DNA of 64,000 bases, taken from NCBI RefSeq assembly GCF_026230105.1, contig NC_079484.1, forward strand, positions 3,735,805-3,799,804, written 5' to 3'. Below the pieces are notes generated by a model. The model made no database searches, was not told the DNA's origin, and worked only from the letters and a program-made list of their open reading frames with translations. Origin of the DNA: Diorhabda sublineata (lineage: Eukaryota > Arthropoda > Insecta > Coleoptera > Chrysomelidae). The position numbers and the translations under genes were made by a program. Shown one piece after another: positions 35,126-48,285 of this stretch; within the stretch, counting starts at the first letter, position 1; the number at the start of each line of letters is the position of its first letter.

Positions 35126-37846
35126 ATCGACCAATAAATTTGCAATTACAAAAGGGATTCGTTCCTATAAGAGAAGCAAATCCGGCGAAGTATTTCAAGC
35201 TATCTGAGAAGAGTTTCAAATTCTTTTTCAATTGCAGTTCGGAAGTCGGGATAGATGCGTGGTCCTCTAGCAAAAACGCGATCCTTGAGAATCACAAGGT
35301 GTCAGGTCACTCAACGAATCCTTATTAAAGTATTCATTGCACACATAACGCGTAATGCGGCGGATGTTCGCGAGTTTCGGATCGTTTTTCATATCCCCAC
35401 GTAAATCTTCGAGCATTTCCAGATAACTTTGACCCCTCACGTGACCCTCAAAAGACTACGGACCAAAGAGATCTCCTGCATGGATACCTGATCACACACA
35501 CACACACACACACAGCGCTTCCTGACCTCTGTATAAATGTTGCTTTCGAATAATAAACTAGTAAAAGTAAAGTAAACCTAACCAATTTACCTATAGTGGT
35601 AAAATGAACCCTTAAATTCCGAGTTTACAACCGTAGCGCCGCTTTGGAAATAAATTTTCCATTGAAAAATCACTTTTCCGTCAAATAGCTCCTGAACTAT
35701 GTTTGCATCGAGGAAATTGCGAAGATACCCATATAGATTAAATAAATAAACGTATCGTTATAAAATATCACTCTCTATTCCAAATACGTTTCTCTATAAT
35801 AATAATTAAACTTCAAATTAATTAATCTCGGACCAAAATTTGAAATTGTATTATCGTTATCATCAGTACACGTTCCTCATATTAATCGCACTATTTCCTT
35901 TCAAAGTTTAAATTGCTATAATCATAGTTTCCACGTGTTGCGTCGATATTTTAAATTATTGTTGATAATCTAATATAACGTATTGAATGAATGGAATCAT
36001 ATCATATATGCGCCCCTATGCCATTAAATCGATTCATAGTTATTATTATAAGCACCGCATGGAAAATTCTCGATATATTCAATGTTTCAACTTTTTTTAT
36101 GTGCCCCAAAGCGAGTGTTTGCAAATATTTCAAACTACCATCATTAAACCTAAAACCACGTCAAATTTTATTGTTGAACCAAATTAATTACACGTCAAAT
36201 CTTACTCGAAACTCTCTGAAATTCAATAGAGCGCGTCGGTTTATCCTGGCGAGGGATCGGAAGATTGTTTTGCAGGATATGGAGATTCCATGGAAAGGCC
36301 CTGATGTAGGAAAAAATTTTCTTCATTTGAGTAGTTACAGCTTTGATTATACTATCCACTGTCGTGGGCTATTTGGTTGGTGAACGGATTCGCCATGTGA
36401 TGGAAAACCGTAGAAAACTTTGAGGTGGGATTTAGGCAACGTAGGAAATGTCGAGAAAGTTAAGATAATTTGGAGGGACATATTCGTAGACTAAAGCGAG
36501 GGATAAGAAAATTTCTTCTTGGTTTTAAAGTGTCATCGACAGAGGAATCAATTGATTTAACGGGACGAATCACGTATTGGAATTGAAGGTCATTTAGAAT
36601 GTTCTGGATCGAGGTTATGTCAATATTAACATGAACCATGGTAATATGACTAAATTTTTTCCAGTATTGACATCAAATTCAATCAAAATGTCTAGTAGTA
36701 AATGCTAATTCTTTTTGTTATGTTGGTGGGTAGTTTATTTCAAATGAGAAGGGACCCGCCGCAGATTTTTTAAAACCCTATTTTGGATTTCCTATCGCGA
36801 ACCAAAATAAAAATTTTAGTACGACATGTACTTTGTAAAAGCTGTAGAATAGTCATGACCAATGTTATCGATAGAATCTAGCTATAATGGAAATAACACC
36901 GTTAATTTTGTGTCAAGAAGACTGTGAGATACAAAAAACTAGGCGAATGTTTCATCGGAAGGTCTAATTTGATATTGTCAATTATTAAGATCTGAAATAT
37001 GAAAGTTACTTTGTCCAGAAATAGAAGTAAGATTTACGCGGACCTTTTTAAAAGAAAACCTGATAAAATGGTGGGAAGTATACTCTGGATAACAGTAGAT
37101 ACCTCAACAATGGGCAACGACGATGTTATTTCTGAATGCAGATGTCAAAATTATGAATTATTCCTTGTACTTCCGGATTTCATTTTAATACTAAACACTT
37201 TCGAATTCGTACTGTATTCAAAATACATCAGATTTGATCTAATTCACAGACTATTGCGTGAATTATGGAAAGTTCATGAATCATTGTTAGTCACAAGGAA
37301 AGAACATATATAACTCTAAAACGAAAATATACACTCGTTTAAATATATTTATGTAAATTAATGTAAATCGTGGTAGAAATGCAAAACACGGTCTGAGATT
37401 TCAACAATCCTTTTATGATATCTTGGTAAAAGCTTAGAAAGGTGTTGGTTTTTGAAACTAAAAGCAAAATTCAACAATATTCGTTGAATAAAATATCGAA
37501 GAGAATTCGTGATTATTAAAAACAGAATATTCCTATCTACATTTGAGATAATCTTGAAATTATTTTTATTAGTTTCAACATTTTCGTTTTGTTTTACGTT
37601 GTCATGAATCATTTAACTCAAGTATTCAAAAACTAGTATTTAATGAAGATTTATTTATATGTTTACTGTTTTTAAATTTGATCAAAACACGTAAATAAAA
37701 GCGGATGATGTACTAGGTTTACAGTTCAGTACAAATAATAGATACCAAGACAGAAAATAATTTTTTTTTTCAATTAATCTTTAATAACTTTTTATATCTT
37801 AGACCTTCTTATATTTTTTTCGTGTTGAATAACAGGTAAAAATTGA
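35126..37846. other. Intergenic, no recognised gene
   Basis: Frames of 66-130 residues (notably 35991-36383 and 36999-37313, plus strand) show no domain. A CA microsatellite lies at 35493-35514. Confidence 0.4.
35493..35514. repeat. (CA)n microsatellite
   Basis: Eleven CA dinucleotides without interruption. Confidence 0.95.
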
Positions 37847-37871
37847 CGTTTCGACCTCCTTAGGTCACCAG
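37847..37871 (-). other. Stem-loop ending in GAAACG
   Basis: On the minus strand CTGGTGACCTAAGGAGGTCG is followed by AAACG. GACCT pairs with AGGTC around AAGG. It resembles the 30390 hairpin in layout: CTG, stem, GAAACG. Confidence 0.5.
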
Positions 37872-37984
37872 TTATTTAAAACTGATTTTCTTGCAAAAGT
37901 AACCTAAAATTTAGACGATTCATCACATATTCTTTTGCAGAAATCGTTTTAATGTAAATCATTTTCATTCACCAAAAATATGTA

Positions 37985-38430
37985 GTGGATCTTTTAAGCA
38001 AGGATATTGCATCCGCATCCGAAATTGCGGAGCTTCCCCATCGATTCGGTCATCTGGATCCGCGATAATCGGTGCGGATGCGACAAGAAAAAAATTGCGC
38101 AAGGTCTGTCACTGGCACCTCCGTACTTATTGAAAAATTAGAAACGAATGTTCCTTTTGGGCGGTTCCAAGGTCTGAGCATTCTAAAACAAGTTTTTAAC
38201 TATTATTGTGAATATAGTGAACATTGTGTATTGAACAGAATTTTTGTAGTTGATAAAGTATTTAACAAGTGTATTTCCAATGTCACCGCCCACATAAAGC
38301 GATATTTGGATTTATTTTAAATCGAACACGACGAGGATAAAGCTGATTGTAAAATATGCAATAAATCCTACAAGGGCTGCAACACATCGTCTCTGAAAAA
38401 TCAAATAAAATCGATGCATCCAGAGAATTG
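37985..38430 (+). pseudogene. hAT-like element with a BED zinc-finger remnant
   Basis: A CATCCGCATCCG-rich block with CTGGATCCGCGATAATCGGT (38010-38080) is typical of the subterminal repeats of some hAT elements. Downstream the plus strand reads DKADCKICNKSYKGCNTSSL then KNQIKSMHPE (about 38336-38426), a BED-type finger with C-x2-C and the H of SMHPE. The first zinc-binding His of the usual LKRHIKSMH is Gln here. A stop lies right after it and no DDE domain follows. Confidence 0.65.
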
Positions 38431-39334
38431 AGTTTATTTGAAAGCTCGGGTGAAGACAAAGAATTGCAGTAGACTCTGCCCCAGATAATATTCATCGTAA
38501 TAAAATTTCAATTAGTTTTCTCTGGTATCATCCTGGAAGCATTAATCGAGTCAATTTTAGCCGAGGAAAAAACAAAAATGGAGGAGGTTTTCAATTTAAG
38601 TCAAAGCTCAAGTAGTTCGAGTGGCGATATGTCTGGAATACTGATTTTGAACTTCTGTAGGTTTGTAGTATTCGGCAAAGATGTACCTTGGTGTACCAGG
38701 AGATCTCGGTGTTCATGAGCCACACCTGCCTGTCGAGTAGGCCTTTCAAATATTGCTTTAGGTGGGATTATGTTGGACAGCTTTTTATTAAGTATACTGC
38801 TTCAATGTTTAACTTTTGTTTATTGAATATTCAATAAAAGTATTAAAAACACGACTAATTATTTTATTTCCGTCACCACAGAAAATTATTAAACTGAATT
38901 TTCAAGATCCGCAGTAGCCAAGTCATTATATAAATCGGGAAAGATTCTTGGAATGATTTACAAACCGAATTTCAAGGGGGCTCTGCTCTTAGATCGTTGA
39001 CACAACAGTCAGACCATTATACAACTAAGCATGTCTTAAACGTACAAATAAACGAACCCTATTTTATTCAAATTATGCATCTCAAGAGGGTGTGTGGTAA
39101 TTTATTAACTACCATTGATTTTTCCGCACCCAGCGTCGTGTTTTATTTTTGTAGGTACTGCATAAACATTTTTCCTGAAATCCCACTAAATATATACTTT
39201 ATACTATATATACTATTGCACGAAAAAAAAAAACTGTTGTCTCAAAACGTCTCAAAAATTTCGAAGCTTCATAATATTTATAACATTCAAGTTGATCAGT
39301 GTCTCTCGAGTAATTTATGCTGCTCTTTCCTAAT
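38431..39334. other. Intergenic, possibly hAT-derived at the left
   Basis: A Ser-rich stretch (SLSQSSSSSSGDMSG-like, about 38590-38640) may continue the hAT remnant. A 116-residue frame at 38997-39347 has no domain. Confidence 0.35.
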
Positions 39335-39435
39335 ATGTGATAGTTGAGGCGCATACCCACTATCTTTAATGAAATTCTAAGGTAAAAATCACACGGAGCC
39401 GTATCTGGTAACAGTAGAGGACACTGGAAACTTCA
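39335..39435 (-). pseudogene. Mariner catalytic-domain scrap
   Basis: The minus strand reads LPDTAPCDFYLRISLKIVG, matching the third catalytic motif of mariner transposases (YSPDLAPCDFxLFxxLK). The catalytic Asp is kept. Only a short segment is present. Confidence 0.5.
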
Positions 39436-42400
39436 TTATGTTATTAAAGCGACGCACCATCTTTATTAAACTTTTTGTTTCTTAGTATTTAAAAACATTG
39501 ATTGAAAGTATGTGACAAATGCCGCCAAGCTTAGAGTCGGTTAAATATTGATGATACAAACCTTGGAATTCCTTATTAAGGATCAAGTCAAATGATAGAA
39601 ACTGTTTGGTTCCAGTTAGATGGTTGCCAAAAAGTGGAAAAACCTTCAGAGTTAGTGGTGGAAGAAGTATTTTAAAGAGTAGAGAAAAAAATTGGTAGGC
39701 TCAATCTTAAGGCAGTCACACACAGCCTCCATGAGCTAGGGGGTAACAAGGAAATTGCAAAGAGATTCCCCAGGCAATTAGGATCGTCGAGGTTTTCCCG
39801 GAAGATATCAGTATATTATAAGAACTAAAGGAACTGATATTAAATTGTTTCTATTTCTTAGAATACATTCTGATCGTGAATTTTGGCCTAATTTATTGTT
39901 GTTGGAAGTTGGGAAAAACCAATATTTCGTACTTTGTTTGTAATCTTATAATAAATTGTCAAATAAAGATAAATGACCCTACATAATCAAACTTATACTT
40001 TAAATTACTTTACGAAACCTTTTAAACTTGTAGCGCCAAAGCAAACTTTTAGAAACTTTAGTGACTAGTGCCTACCAAAGTGTATGATATCACCGAGGAG
40101 ATAAATCAGCTGTGATTGATTCATTTGAGAACGTCTTCTGTAGTCGTCTGTTTCTCAATTAGATTAAGGGGACAAAGGTTCAATCACGTTAAGTGATATT
40201 CATACATAAGTCAAACAATTGAGATTAGACGTGGTGTAAGTATCTATGTTTAACAGGAAATGTGTAATAACTACTGGTTTGGACGGTCGGCATTGTAGAA
40301 GTTTATTATATTATACAATCTTTATTAAAGAAATAATTAGACACTACATAGTCGATTCTAAGCTACACATAGTAAAAATGGGTGAAGATAGAGATAGAAT
40401 TCTTTGGTTAAGCTATTGGAATGATTTGGCGCATAATAAGGACTTTGTATCTAAACTCCAACTGTTAGTAATTCGATCTATTTACAGCTGATTAAGTTTT
40501 CATTATCTAACTATCTAATCATCAACATAATTTCAATAATATTTTAAGTAAAAACAGATTAAACATAGACAATTTCTTTGTGTTTTAGTATAGTTGAAAT
40601 ATAAACAGAAGAAATGAATTATTGACAAAGATTTTGTTCAGTTTTAGGGCGATCAAGGGCATCATTGTAGATGATAAGAAAAGGCAGAAAATTGCTTATT
40701 TCTTCTATAGATACCTGAAAAAAATGAACAAGATTATTTAGAAATTAATAAAAAGGAGCAGACGAAGGAGCAAAAAAATAAAGCCTTGTAGAAGGAAAAT
40801 AGAAAATGAAGTTTCAGAGCTTTGCAAGGAAAATACAATACAAAACTTTGGAAGAAAATCTGAAAATTGAAGGAAAAATGTTACAAAAGATTTTTATAAG
40901 AATTGAAAAGAAAAATAAATGGATTAAACAAGAGATATCAGAATTATTTGGAGACATATTTGTGGACCAGCTGGTTTGTATGAGAAACCATCGAGAATGG
41001 ACCCAAAAGTGTCTAGCCCAACAGAGAAAACGCAAAAATTTTGAACAAAACTATATTCAACGTAATTTCCTTTTAGCCAAGGTCCTCAAAATAGCTATTA
41101 ACTTCCTTTTTAATCATTTTTCAAAGTTCTATTCAGTTGTTTCAATATTATGAACAATTATAGTAAATACAGTCACGAACTTATTTCACACGTACCCTGT
41201 ACTATTAAATATATGTGCCTTAGTTGAATTTATCACAAAAAATTCTGAAATCTATTAGCGCAAATTTTATATCAACTAGAATATCTTTTGTATAATAACT
41301 TATCCAGATATATTTCGAGTTAACTTCGTTTCAATCCAAAGTTGAATCACTAAAAAATATTTTCTATAATATATATCTATTCGTTTCTTCAGTTATGAGA
41401 ATTTTGACATCTTTTGAAAATCTCTATCGCCTTTTTGATTGTCTCTTTTCATATTTTCATTTGATCCCATAGTCGATGAGCCTCTATATTGTCATCTCGT
41501 CTTTTACGTGTTCAAAATATTGCAGCACTTCGTCTAGGCATCCACCCATGTTGCTTATTATTAACCTTATGTATGTAAAGGTGGGTAAAATATACAAAAT
41601 ACTTATTTTATAGTCGGTTTACGCAAATAACACAAGGTCTTCTAGATACATGTCCAAAATATTGCAAACTTTCTTCATCCTTAATGATGATAGTCTACAG
41701 TCTTCCAGTATGGATTAGTTTGCTGTCCAGGGAATTCTAAACATAAAATGAATCAATAAATTGCTTCCTTGTTCCAAGTATCTACGATTTTTTGCCATAT
41801 AAGAATGGGAATATAAACGTTCGGGCCAGAGTTTTAATGTTAATGATTGAACTTTTCTTTTTACCTTCGTCGACGCATTTACCCAGGTATAACATCCTTT
41901 CACATTTTAAAAAACTATTTAAATACTAAGTACGCATTTAACATGAGCATCAACAAAATAAAATTGAGATATAAAATTATTTTCTCGTATAATACAAATC
42001 ATGTGGACGATTTTATCTCTATTATATGAAAATATTGTTTTTACTTATTACAAGAAACTTTATATCTTTGTTTCTAAATCTTCTTGATTTTAGGTCTCTT
42101 CTGTTTCAAAATTAGTTTTTATTTTTAAATAATTTTTGAAAGAAATAAACTTTATGATGTAATTTCAAATAAAGAAAACCACAAACTCCTTTCTACTGCA
42201 AACACTAAACTATGACTTTAATTAAATAATTATCATTACTATAGATAAAATCTAAAATTCTCTTTATAAAACGTTTTAACAATTATTTGACGAAAAAATC
42301 TTATCTTATCATTTATCTTCAAAACTGTAATTGTAGATAATGATTAAGGTAAATGTACTGCTGATATTTTCATTTACGGTAGGTATAGCAAACAATAAGA

Positions 42401-42604
42401 AAAAACAAAATTTCTAGGTTTAAAAAAAACATAATATACAACAGAATAAACAAAAAACTAGTACATTATGCAACGAGTATGTTTATAATGCACTACAAAC
42501 CGAAAACGAGTGAAATAATTCATGAGAGTGCATACATTAATTTTTCTGTACCTCTACTGACGTGTACCAGTTTTTCCACAATTCATCAATACATGGTTCA
42601 CTCA
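39436..42604. other. Intergenic, no recognised gene
   Basis: A Lys-rich 115-residue plus-strand frame at 40806-41153 and an antisense frame over it have no domain and no splice context. The rest is AT-rich spacer. Confidence 0.4.
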
Positions 42605-42745
42605 AAAATCAAGAAAGATAGTCCTAGAGAACAAGGAAACACTTGAAGTGGGCTCAGGTGTTCCTCAGGGTTCGGTACTAGGCCCACTATTATGAAACAT
42701 CCTCTACGACGATGTCTTTAGCCTAGAACTGACAAAAGCTTCTAC
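42605..42745 (+). pseudogene. Non-LTR reverse transcriptase fragment
   Basis: The frame reads RKIVLENKETLEVGSGVPQG then SVLGPLL-stop-NILYDDVFSLELTKA. GVPQGSVLGPLL is the strongly conserved palm motif of R1/Jockey-type reverse transcriptases, where a Trp normally follows. Here TGG has become TGA. The fragment stops before the ADD motif and both sides are non-coding. Confidence 0.8.
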
Positions 42746-44749
42746 AACCTTTCCATTAGGTGAAAAGTTTTCTATTATTTTCTCTTTTACTTAATTTCTA
42801 CCGAGTTTACTCATTCTATTTTATTATGTTTTCTTTTTAATTCTAATCTTCTAATCTTTGAAATGCGAAGGTGGAGTTATATTTTTGATGCTATCTCCTT
42901 CAGTTTTTTTACGGTTGTGACTTTTTTTTGATTTATTACGTACATGTGCTTTTCATCAATATCAAATTATTTATTAGAAACTTTTTGTTCAAGATTTTTA
43001 ACATAATTTAACGGTAAAAAAAATGTTTCGGTTGGGACAACAATCAAATCTATCTAGCGCCCTCTATTATTAGAATATTGATTTGTTGGAATTCAAAAAG
43101 GATGGAGAAATTAAAAACCAAATTAAAATTTGAAAACTATAATAGTTATCTGCATTTTTAAAATTTATCTTCGAGGAACATTGGCCAGTATAACAGATTT
43201 TTTGATCGCTTTGTAATAATTTGAATCTAGGGAAAATTTTTGGAAAACTGTCGATGTCTTACTGATATAAATTCACATTTTCGTTCCTGAAACTTGGCTG
43301 GACGATTATTGGTAAAATAAATCTAAATTACAATCGACACTCACCTCATTCAAGAATTCGAAAAAATAACACACTTTAAATTAATTTCTGTTATACTCCC
43401 GATGAAAATTCGTTCAGAAAAAAAAATGTTCACCATTCACAATAAATACAAACAACAAATATTTATAGTTTTCAAATAAACAAACAACCTAACACAAAAA
43501 TCACAATTGTTTAATTGCGTTGTGTCTGATAAAACCCGATTTAATCACGACAAAATTCATGACCGCGTACATTTATCATGCAATGTCAAAGATTTTTCAA
43601 CTTTCCAAGATAAAAACAATAAATTGCAGTCGCCGTTACGGAGCAAGGACCAACCAAGTTACTATATAGTCAGTTTGCGTCCTCACAATAAAATAGCGCT
43701 CATAGAACTGGATTGGCGCCGCTACACAGTGTTGTCAAGTCGTTCGTACGGTTTGTTGTACAGATAAGAAATGCTGTGTATCCCATATCACATTTAATCA
43801 CGTTTTATATATATATATATATTTAAGTATTATCATAGTAATTCAACTATGAAAATATTCTGAGAAAATACTAAATTACTATCTTTTACACGATGGAATT
43901 ATTATTACATTTTTCCTTGGATGTCTAACTAGGACTAAAAATCAAAGAAATATTTCGTGTAACCTTTACTAAAAATATTATTCATACAGTGTTTTTATGC
44001 TTGGTTTTGATGTGGTTTCCAGTTTATAGCTATTTGTAAAATAAGGGAGGAAAGTGGTACTTTCCCTCCCAAGAATGAGGATGAAAAGGCGCTCCCATGT
44101 GATAAATATCATTTTCCCACCTTCCTCAAAAACCAAGTCATTTGTAAATAATTCATTTATGATACTAACAACTAACTATCTAAATTTATTGAAGAAATAA
44201 AACTAAGAAGTTGAGGCACTTCATTTTCAGTTTTTGTCTTATTTTAATTAACGATATTATTCAGCTGGTATCCCCCAGAAGTACTCGTACTTAACTGATT
44301 GATTACAATGAGGGACCCCCATAATTTGGTGCGAAATTTTTCGCTTTTTTGCTTGCATATATCCTTCAGAGGTATTCGTAAAATTCAAACCTCTCTGTTT
44401 CTATAAAGCAAGAATGTCTCCAGCAGAATTTGAAACTAAACTTTTTCATTTCGGTACGTCTTTCTTTTCCAGGTATTTTTGATAATACCAAAGAGTCTTC
44501 TTGCTGCCCTTGGTCAGTCCTTCATCCCATCCTTAATTCTTTCATATTCTATCATTTTTGAGCCTATGTATTTAAATATATTCACTTGTTCCAGTTTTGT
44601 CTTATTTAGTATTATTTCATATACGTTTTTATCATTTTTCATGATTATTGTACTGATTTCTTCTCATTGCCTTTTTTACTATCGAACAATAGGTGTGGCG
44701 TTAATCACCCTTAATATCCTTGAGTTAAATTATTTTTTATGATTTTAAA
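42746..44749. other. Intergenic, nothing recognised
   Basis: Includes a (TA)n run near 43807-43822. Frames at 43507-43767 and 44479-44742 show no domain. Confidence 0.4.
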
Positions 44750-45175
44750 AAAGGTTTTCGTCAACAAAAACGCATTAAATCGCTTCATGGAACTTTTGGT
44801 AATGGACCACCATCAGAGAAGACTGTTTGCAATTGGTTTGCAGAAATTAGTCAGTGATGAATGTCGAGAAGGTCGGCCAAAATCAGTTGTAGTCGATGCT
44901 GTGCGCGTGACTTAAAGACAGATAAAGATATCGCTTAATATATCGCAGATTGCAGAAGAATCGATCTGCATCAACATTTATGACTGACGTTCCAAAATTA
45001 ATGTTTCATAGCTCGTAATAACCCGATTTATCGCCTAATGACTTTTTCTTCTTTCCTTCTATCACACAAAAGAAGCGCGGACACTTCAAGAAGCTGTTGA
45101 AAACAATTTTTCTACGATATCAGCTTCAGAGTGGAAAAATGTTTCCAGAATTGGTTTGAACGTATGCAAAAATGT
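44750..45175 (+). pseudogene. Internally deleted mariner remnant
   Basis: The N-terminal part reads RIKSLHGTFGNGPPSEKTVC and NWFAEISQ, followed after a stop by DECREGRPKSVVVDAV, the mariner helix-turn-helix with a GRP linker. The catalytic third motif appears at about 45020 (PDLSP-like, NDFFLFPS-like in shifted frames), and ENNFSTISASEWKNVSRIGL-like sequence ends it. The central catalytic block is missing. Confidence 0.65.
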
Positions 45176-45506
45176 ATATTACTTTTTTTTTAATACAAAT
45201 ATGAGAAAAAAGTACCTCAAAAATGGGGAAAACCATTAAAAAACTAAAACTAAAAGGCAAAATTTTCTTACAAAAGATACAAGGAAGTATATCAATGTAG
45301 CAGACATCCTTGCCTTGAGTTAACTACCAAAGCTCTACTATGTGGCCTCCTAAGATGTCATATTAACAAATAACTGAACGGGTGATTAAATTATCATGTG
45401 GAATCTTACTACAGAGACACTCTAGTACTAAGACAATCCAAACAATTCATAACCGTGTCATCAGGAAGCCGAGGAATTTCTCGAATCGTCCAGAAACGAC
45501 ATTAAA

Positions 45507-45720
45507 ATGATGGTGGGTCTTCTGGCAGGTCACTTCCCCGTAAAATATCAGCTTAGCCGATTGGTTTTGAAGATTCTGCGAGCGAGCCATAGTAACTGTG
45601 AAAATGTCCTGACTATTTCAGCAAAAGTGATAGCACGTAGAATGTATAGTCGCCGAAAAATAGCTTTCTTTTGGAGAAGTCTAATTATTTTTATATTTAT
45701 TCACAATCTCCCAATGTATC
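45507..45720 (+). pseudogene. Possible LINE RNase H-side tail
   Basis: The frame reads KMMVGLLAGHFPVKYQLSRL then NCENVLTISAKVIARRMYSR. This resembles the end of Jockey-type elements, where a LxGxLTGHxxLxxHLxxxG segment is followed by C-x2-C and H-x4-C pairs. The Cys/His pairs are not preserved, so the call is weak. Confidence 0.35.
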
Positions 45721-45875
45721 AACTCCTGGCAATTATATACCAACATCCAAATTGAATCAAAAATTAAGTACAAATGAGAAAAAAACAGAGAGCTCAAAAT
45801 TGAAAAGCCTATTTCGAGGAAATACAGATCTAGAATCAACGAAACGATTCAGGGGAAGTACAGATATTTAGTTGA

Positions 45876-47594
45876 CGTACAGACTTTTCCTGGGGGTTCT
45901 GACAACGACAATAAACACAGATATAATGTTTAAAGTCACATGAAGTCAAGCTGAACGATAAAATTATTTTCAAAAATATGTTATCTTCATAACCAAGACA
46001 ACCATAGGCAAGAATATCTGCTATAATTTTTGTCTAGCCATTATTGGAATGGTTGTTAAATTTAGTAATTGTCAAAAAAACAATACCTCCCTTGAGCTCT
46101 TAAAAACCGTATAAAAAGAGTTAATCTCTGCTATAAATTTTGTTGAATTCCGGAACACGCTCCCTTTATTATGGAAAATAGAATTTTATCTCGATATATT
46201 ATGCAAAATTGAATGAAAATCGTGATTATAAATATGTTTCGTCACCATTAATTCAACAAACAATATTTTCCAAATCCCCTTTCCAAGGTGAGATATTTAT
46301 TATTTGAAGTAGCATAGTAAATCTTCATTTGTTTTTATTCGTAAATAGGCGTCCAATGACGACGTTGAAAACGAACGACTTATCGCGAGAAAATCCGATC
46401 GGCGTCGCCTATCAACGTCTCCCCTGTTGCCAGATCCAAAAATAAATCCCCAGATACACATATTCACGCATCCAACTACCAAATACTCTGATTGTACAAG
46501 ATTATTCAATTGAAAAACTAAAATATATTCTGTTTATGGTGAATAGTTTGTTATTATTAAATTGTGAACATGAAAAACTGGAAATTTTTAATACTATAAA
46601 CTATTGGGTAGGGGGTAAAGGTAGAGGTAGAGAGCTAGCTTGTTCAAATGGGCACGTACTGTTGATAGAGAAAGAAAAAACATATACTACCATGTATAAC
46701 TCTCTATCTGATTGGATCACCATGACGTCGATGTTTCAAGTGATGGTAAATCAAAAGAATAACAAGTTGTGATTTTATTCAGGAGTATACAGGATGGCAA
46801 ACTGATATTATTTCTCTCTCTTCCATTTACATAGCGCTTTCTCTATCTTTATAGTTAACTCTAGGTTTTACTTAGTGGTGTAGTTATTTGGATTTAATAA
46901 GATAATAACGAGATAAGCAATGTACCAATTTCAAAACTATTAAAACATTTGTGGCCATGTAGAAAAAATCGAGTATTTTGAAAAAGAACACACTATGTAT
47001 GAGATGCAAGAATTAATAATAAATTAAGAAGAAACTAGTCAGAGTGAATTAAACAATAAAACAATACTATCATTTATGGTGGTCAACATTTTATATCAAG
47101 TCTATTTTGAATTTCATATATACCTGTATATAGTAACCCAATTCTCAACCCAAAGTTGTGAACTTTAACATAACCAATCAATCATCAGTCTAAGCTTTAC
47201 CCAGTCGTTACAACTTTGTTTAATAGCCAAGAGGAACCTGGGTTCACAGCTCTTAGTTAAGACAGTTGATGATCAAGTCGTACTCAAGTTAAAACTACGA
47301 TTTCCTTGATTATGCTAATCAGGTACCTTGACTGTGAGGATTGCCCATGTGTTTGTACCTCGCACTTGTGACTGGTCAAGGATCCAGGATATTCCATGAC
47401 ACTTATATATATGGAAATGTCATCTTAGATGACCAGCCACCAATTCTTTTATATGCGCCTTAGATATTTGAAACCAGAAGCTTCTATCCATCAAGCAAAT
47501 ATATAATGTAGCTACACCAAGAATAGGTAAAGACCCAACTGATAGTTTTGTTGATCCAATGTAACTAGCGTATAAGCCTGGTCGCATGGGTTAT
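45876..47594. other. Intergenic, nothing recognised
   Basis: Frames at 46300-46509 (minus) and 46536-46772 (plus) show no domain. ATACAGGATGGCAAACTG near 46787 may be a transposon end of the TACAGG(G)TG type. Confidence 0.4.
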
Positions 47595-47689
47595 TCATTT
47601 GAAGAAGAAATTTTTACAATTGGAGACTTCTGTAACAAATAAAGTACCTCTGAGTAACTTTGTTTCTGTAGAAGTGTTGAGCTTGGGAA

Positions 47690-48285
47690 AGAGCGGATGT
47701 AGAAGAATAGCAGGAACATCTTTCATCATCATCTTTAAATCCTTCAGATTATGGCTATCGCTTTTAGCTCTTATGTCCTCTATTTCGTTTCTCCAAGTCT
47801 TTCTCGGCCTGCCTCTTCTCCTTGGCCACAATGGGGTTGATCTCTTCAGAAGTTTTCCTTATCATTATATGCCTAACCCAGTTGAGTCTTTGTGCTTTTA
47901 TGTATCTCACTATATTTTCCTTCCCCAGCTCTATTTCTTCGTTTTCCTTTCTCCCTCTTGTGTGTGGACCTGTTGTAGTTCTCATTATCTTTCTTTCAGT
48001 TCTTCTTCTTCTCTTTTGTTAATTACTATTGTTTCCATCGCATACGTGTTACTGGTCTTATTAGGGTCTTGTACGTTTTCATTTTCTTATGTTCTTTTTT
48101 TTTAATAGGTTTCTGATTCTTCCATTTCGTATCCTTTCCTTTATCCTATCTCTGGATGTTTGTCCCAACGTTATTCCTAGATAGTTAAAGGTCGATACCG
48201 TTTCAAAATTGTATTTGTTAGTTTTTAGTTGGTACCAGTCCGTAATTGCTTTGCTTTTTCCTGTAATTTGTTGATTTCCTTCATT
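47690..48285 (-). pseudogene. Non-LTR retrotransposon C-terminal fragment
   Basis: Read on the minus strand: FETVSTFNYLGITLGQTSRD, then RIKERIRNGRIRNLLKKK, then MKTYKTLIRPVTRMRWK, then ENIVRYIKAQRLNWVRHIM, then RRRGRPRKTWRNEIEDIRA. These are, in order, the FKYLG motif after the reverse transcriptase thumb, the KIYKTLIRPV helix, the IKxQRLRWxGH motif and the GRPxxxW tail of insect LINEs. Several stops and shifts separate them. Plus-strand frames here, including a 168-residue one at 47599-48105, are antisense shadows of it. Confidence 0.85.

Noticed and set aside
35991..36383. 130-residue plus-strand open frame
   Set aside because: No domain and no supporting signals; treated as chance.
40806..41153. 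115-residue Lys-rich open frame
   Set aside because: Lysine richness follows from A-rich DNA. An antisense frame overlaps it and no homology is recognisable.
47599..48105. 168-residue plus-strand open frame rich in Ser/Leu/Phe
   Set aside because: It is the antisense of a clear LINE reverse transcriptase tail on the minus strand.
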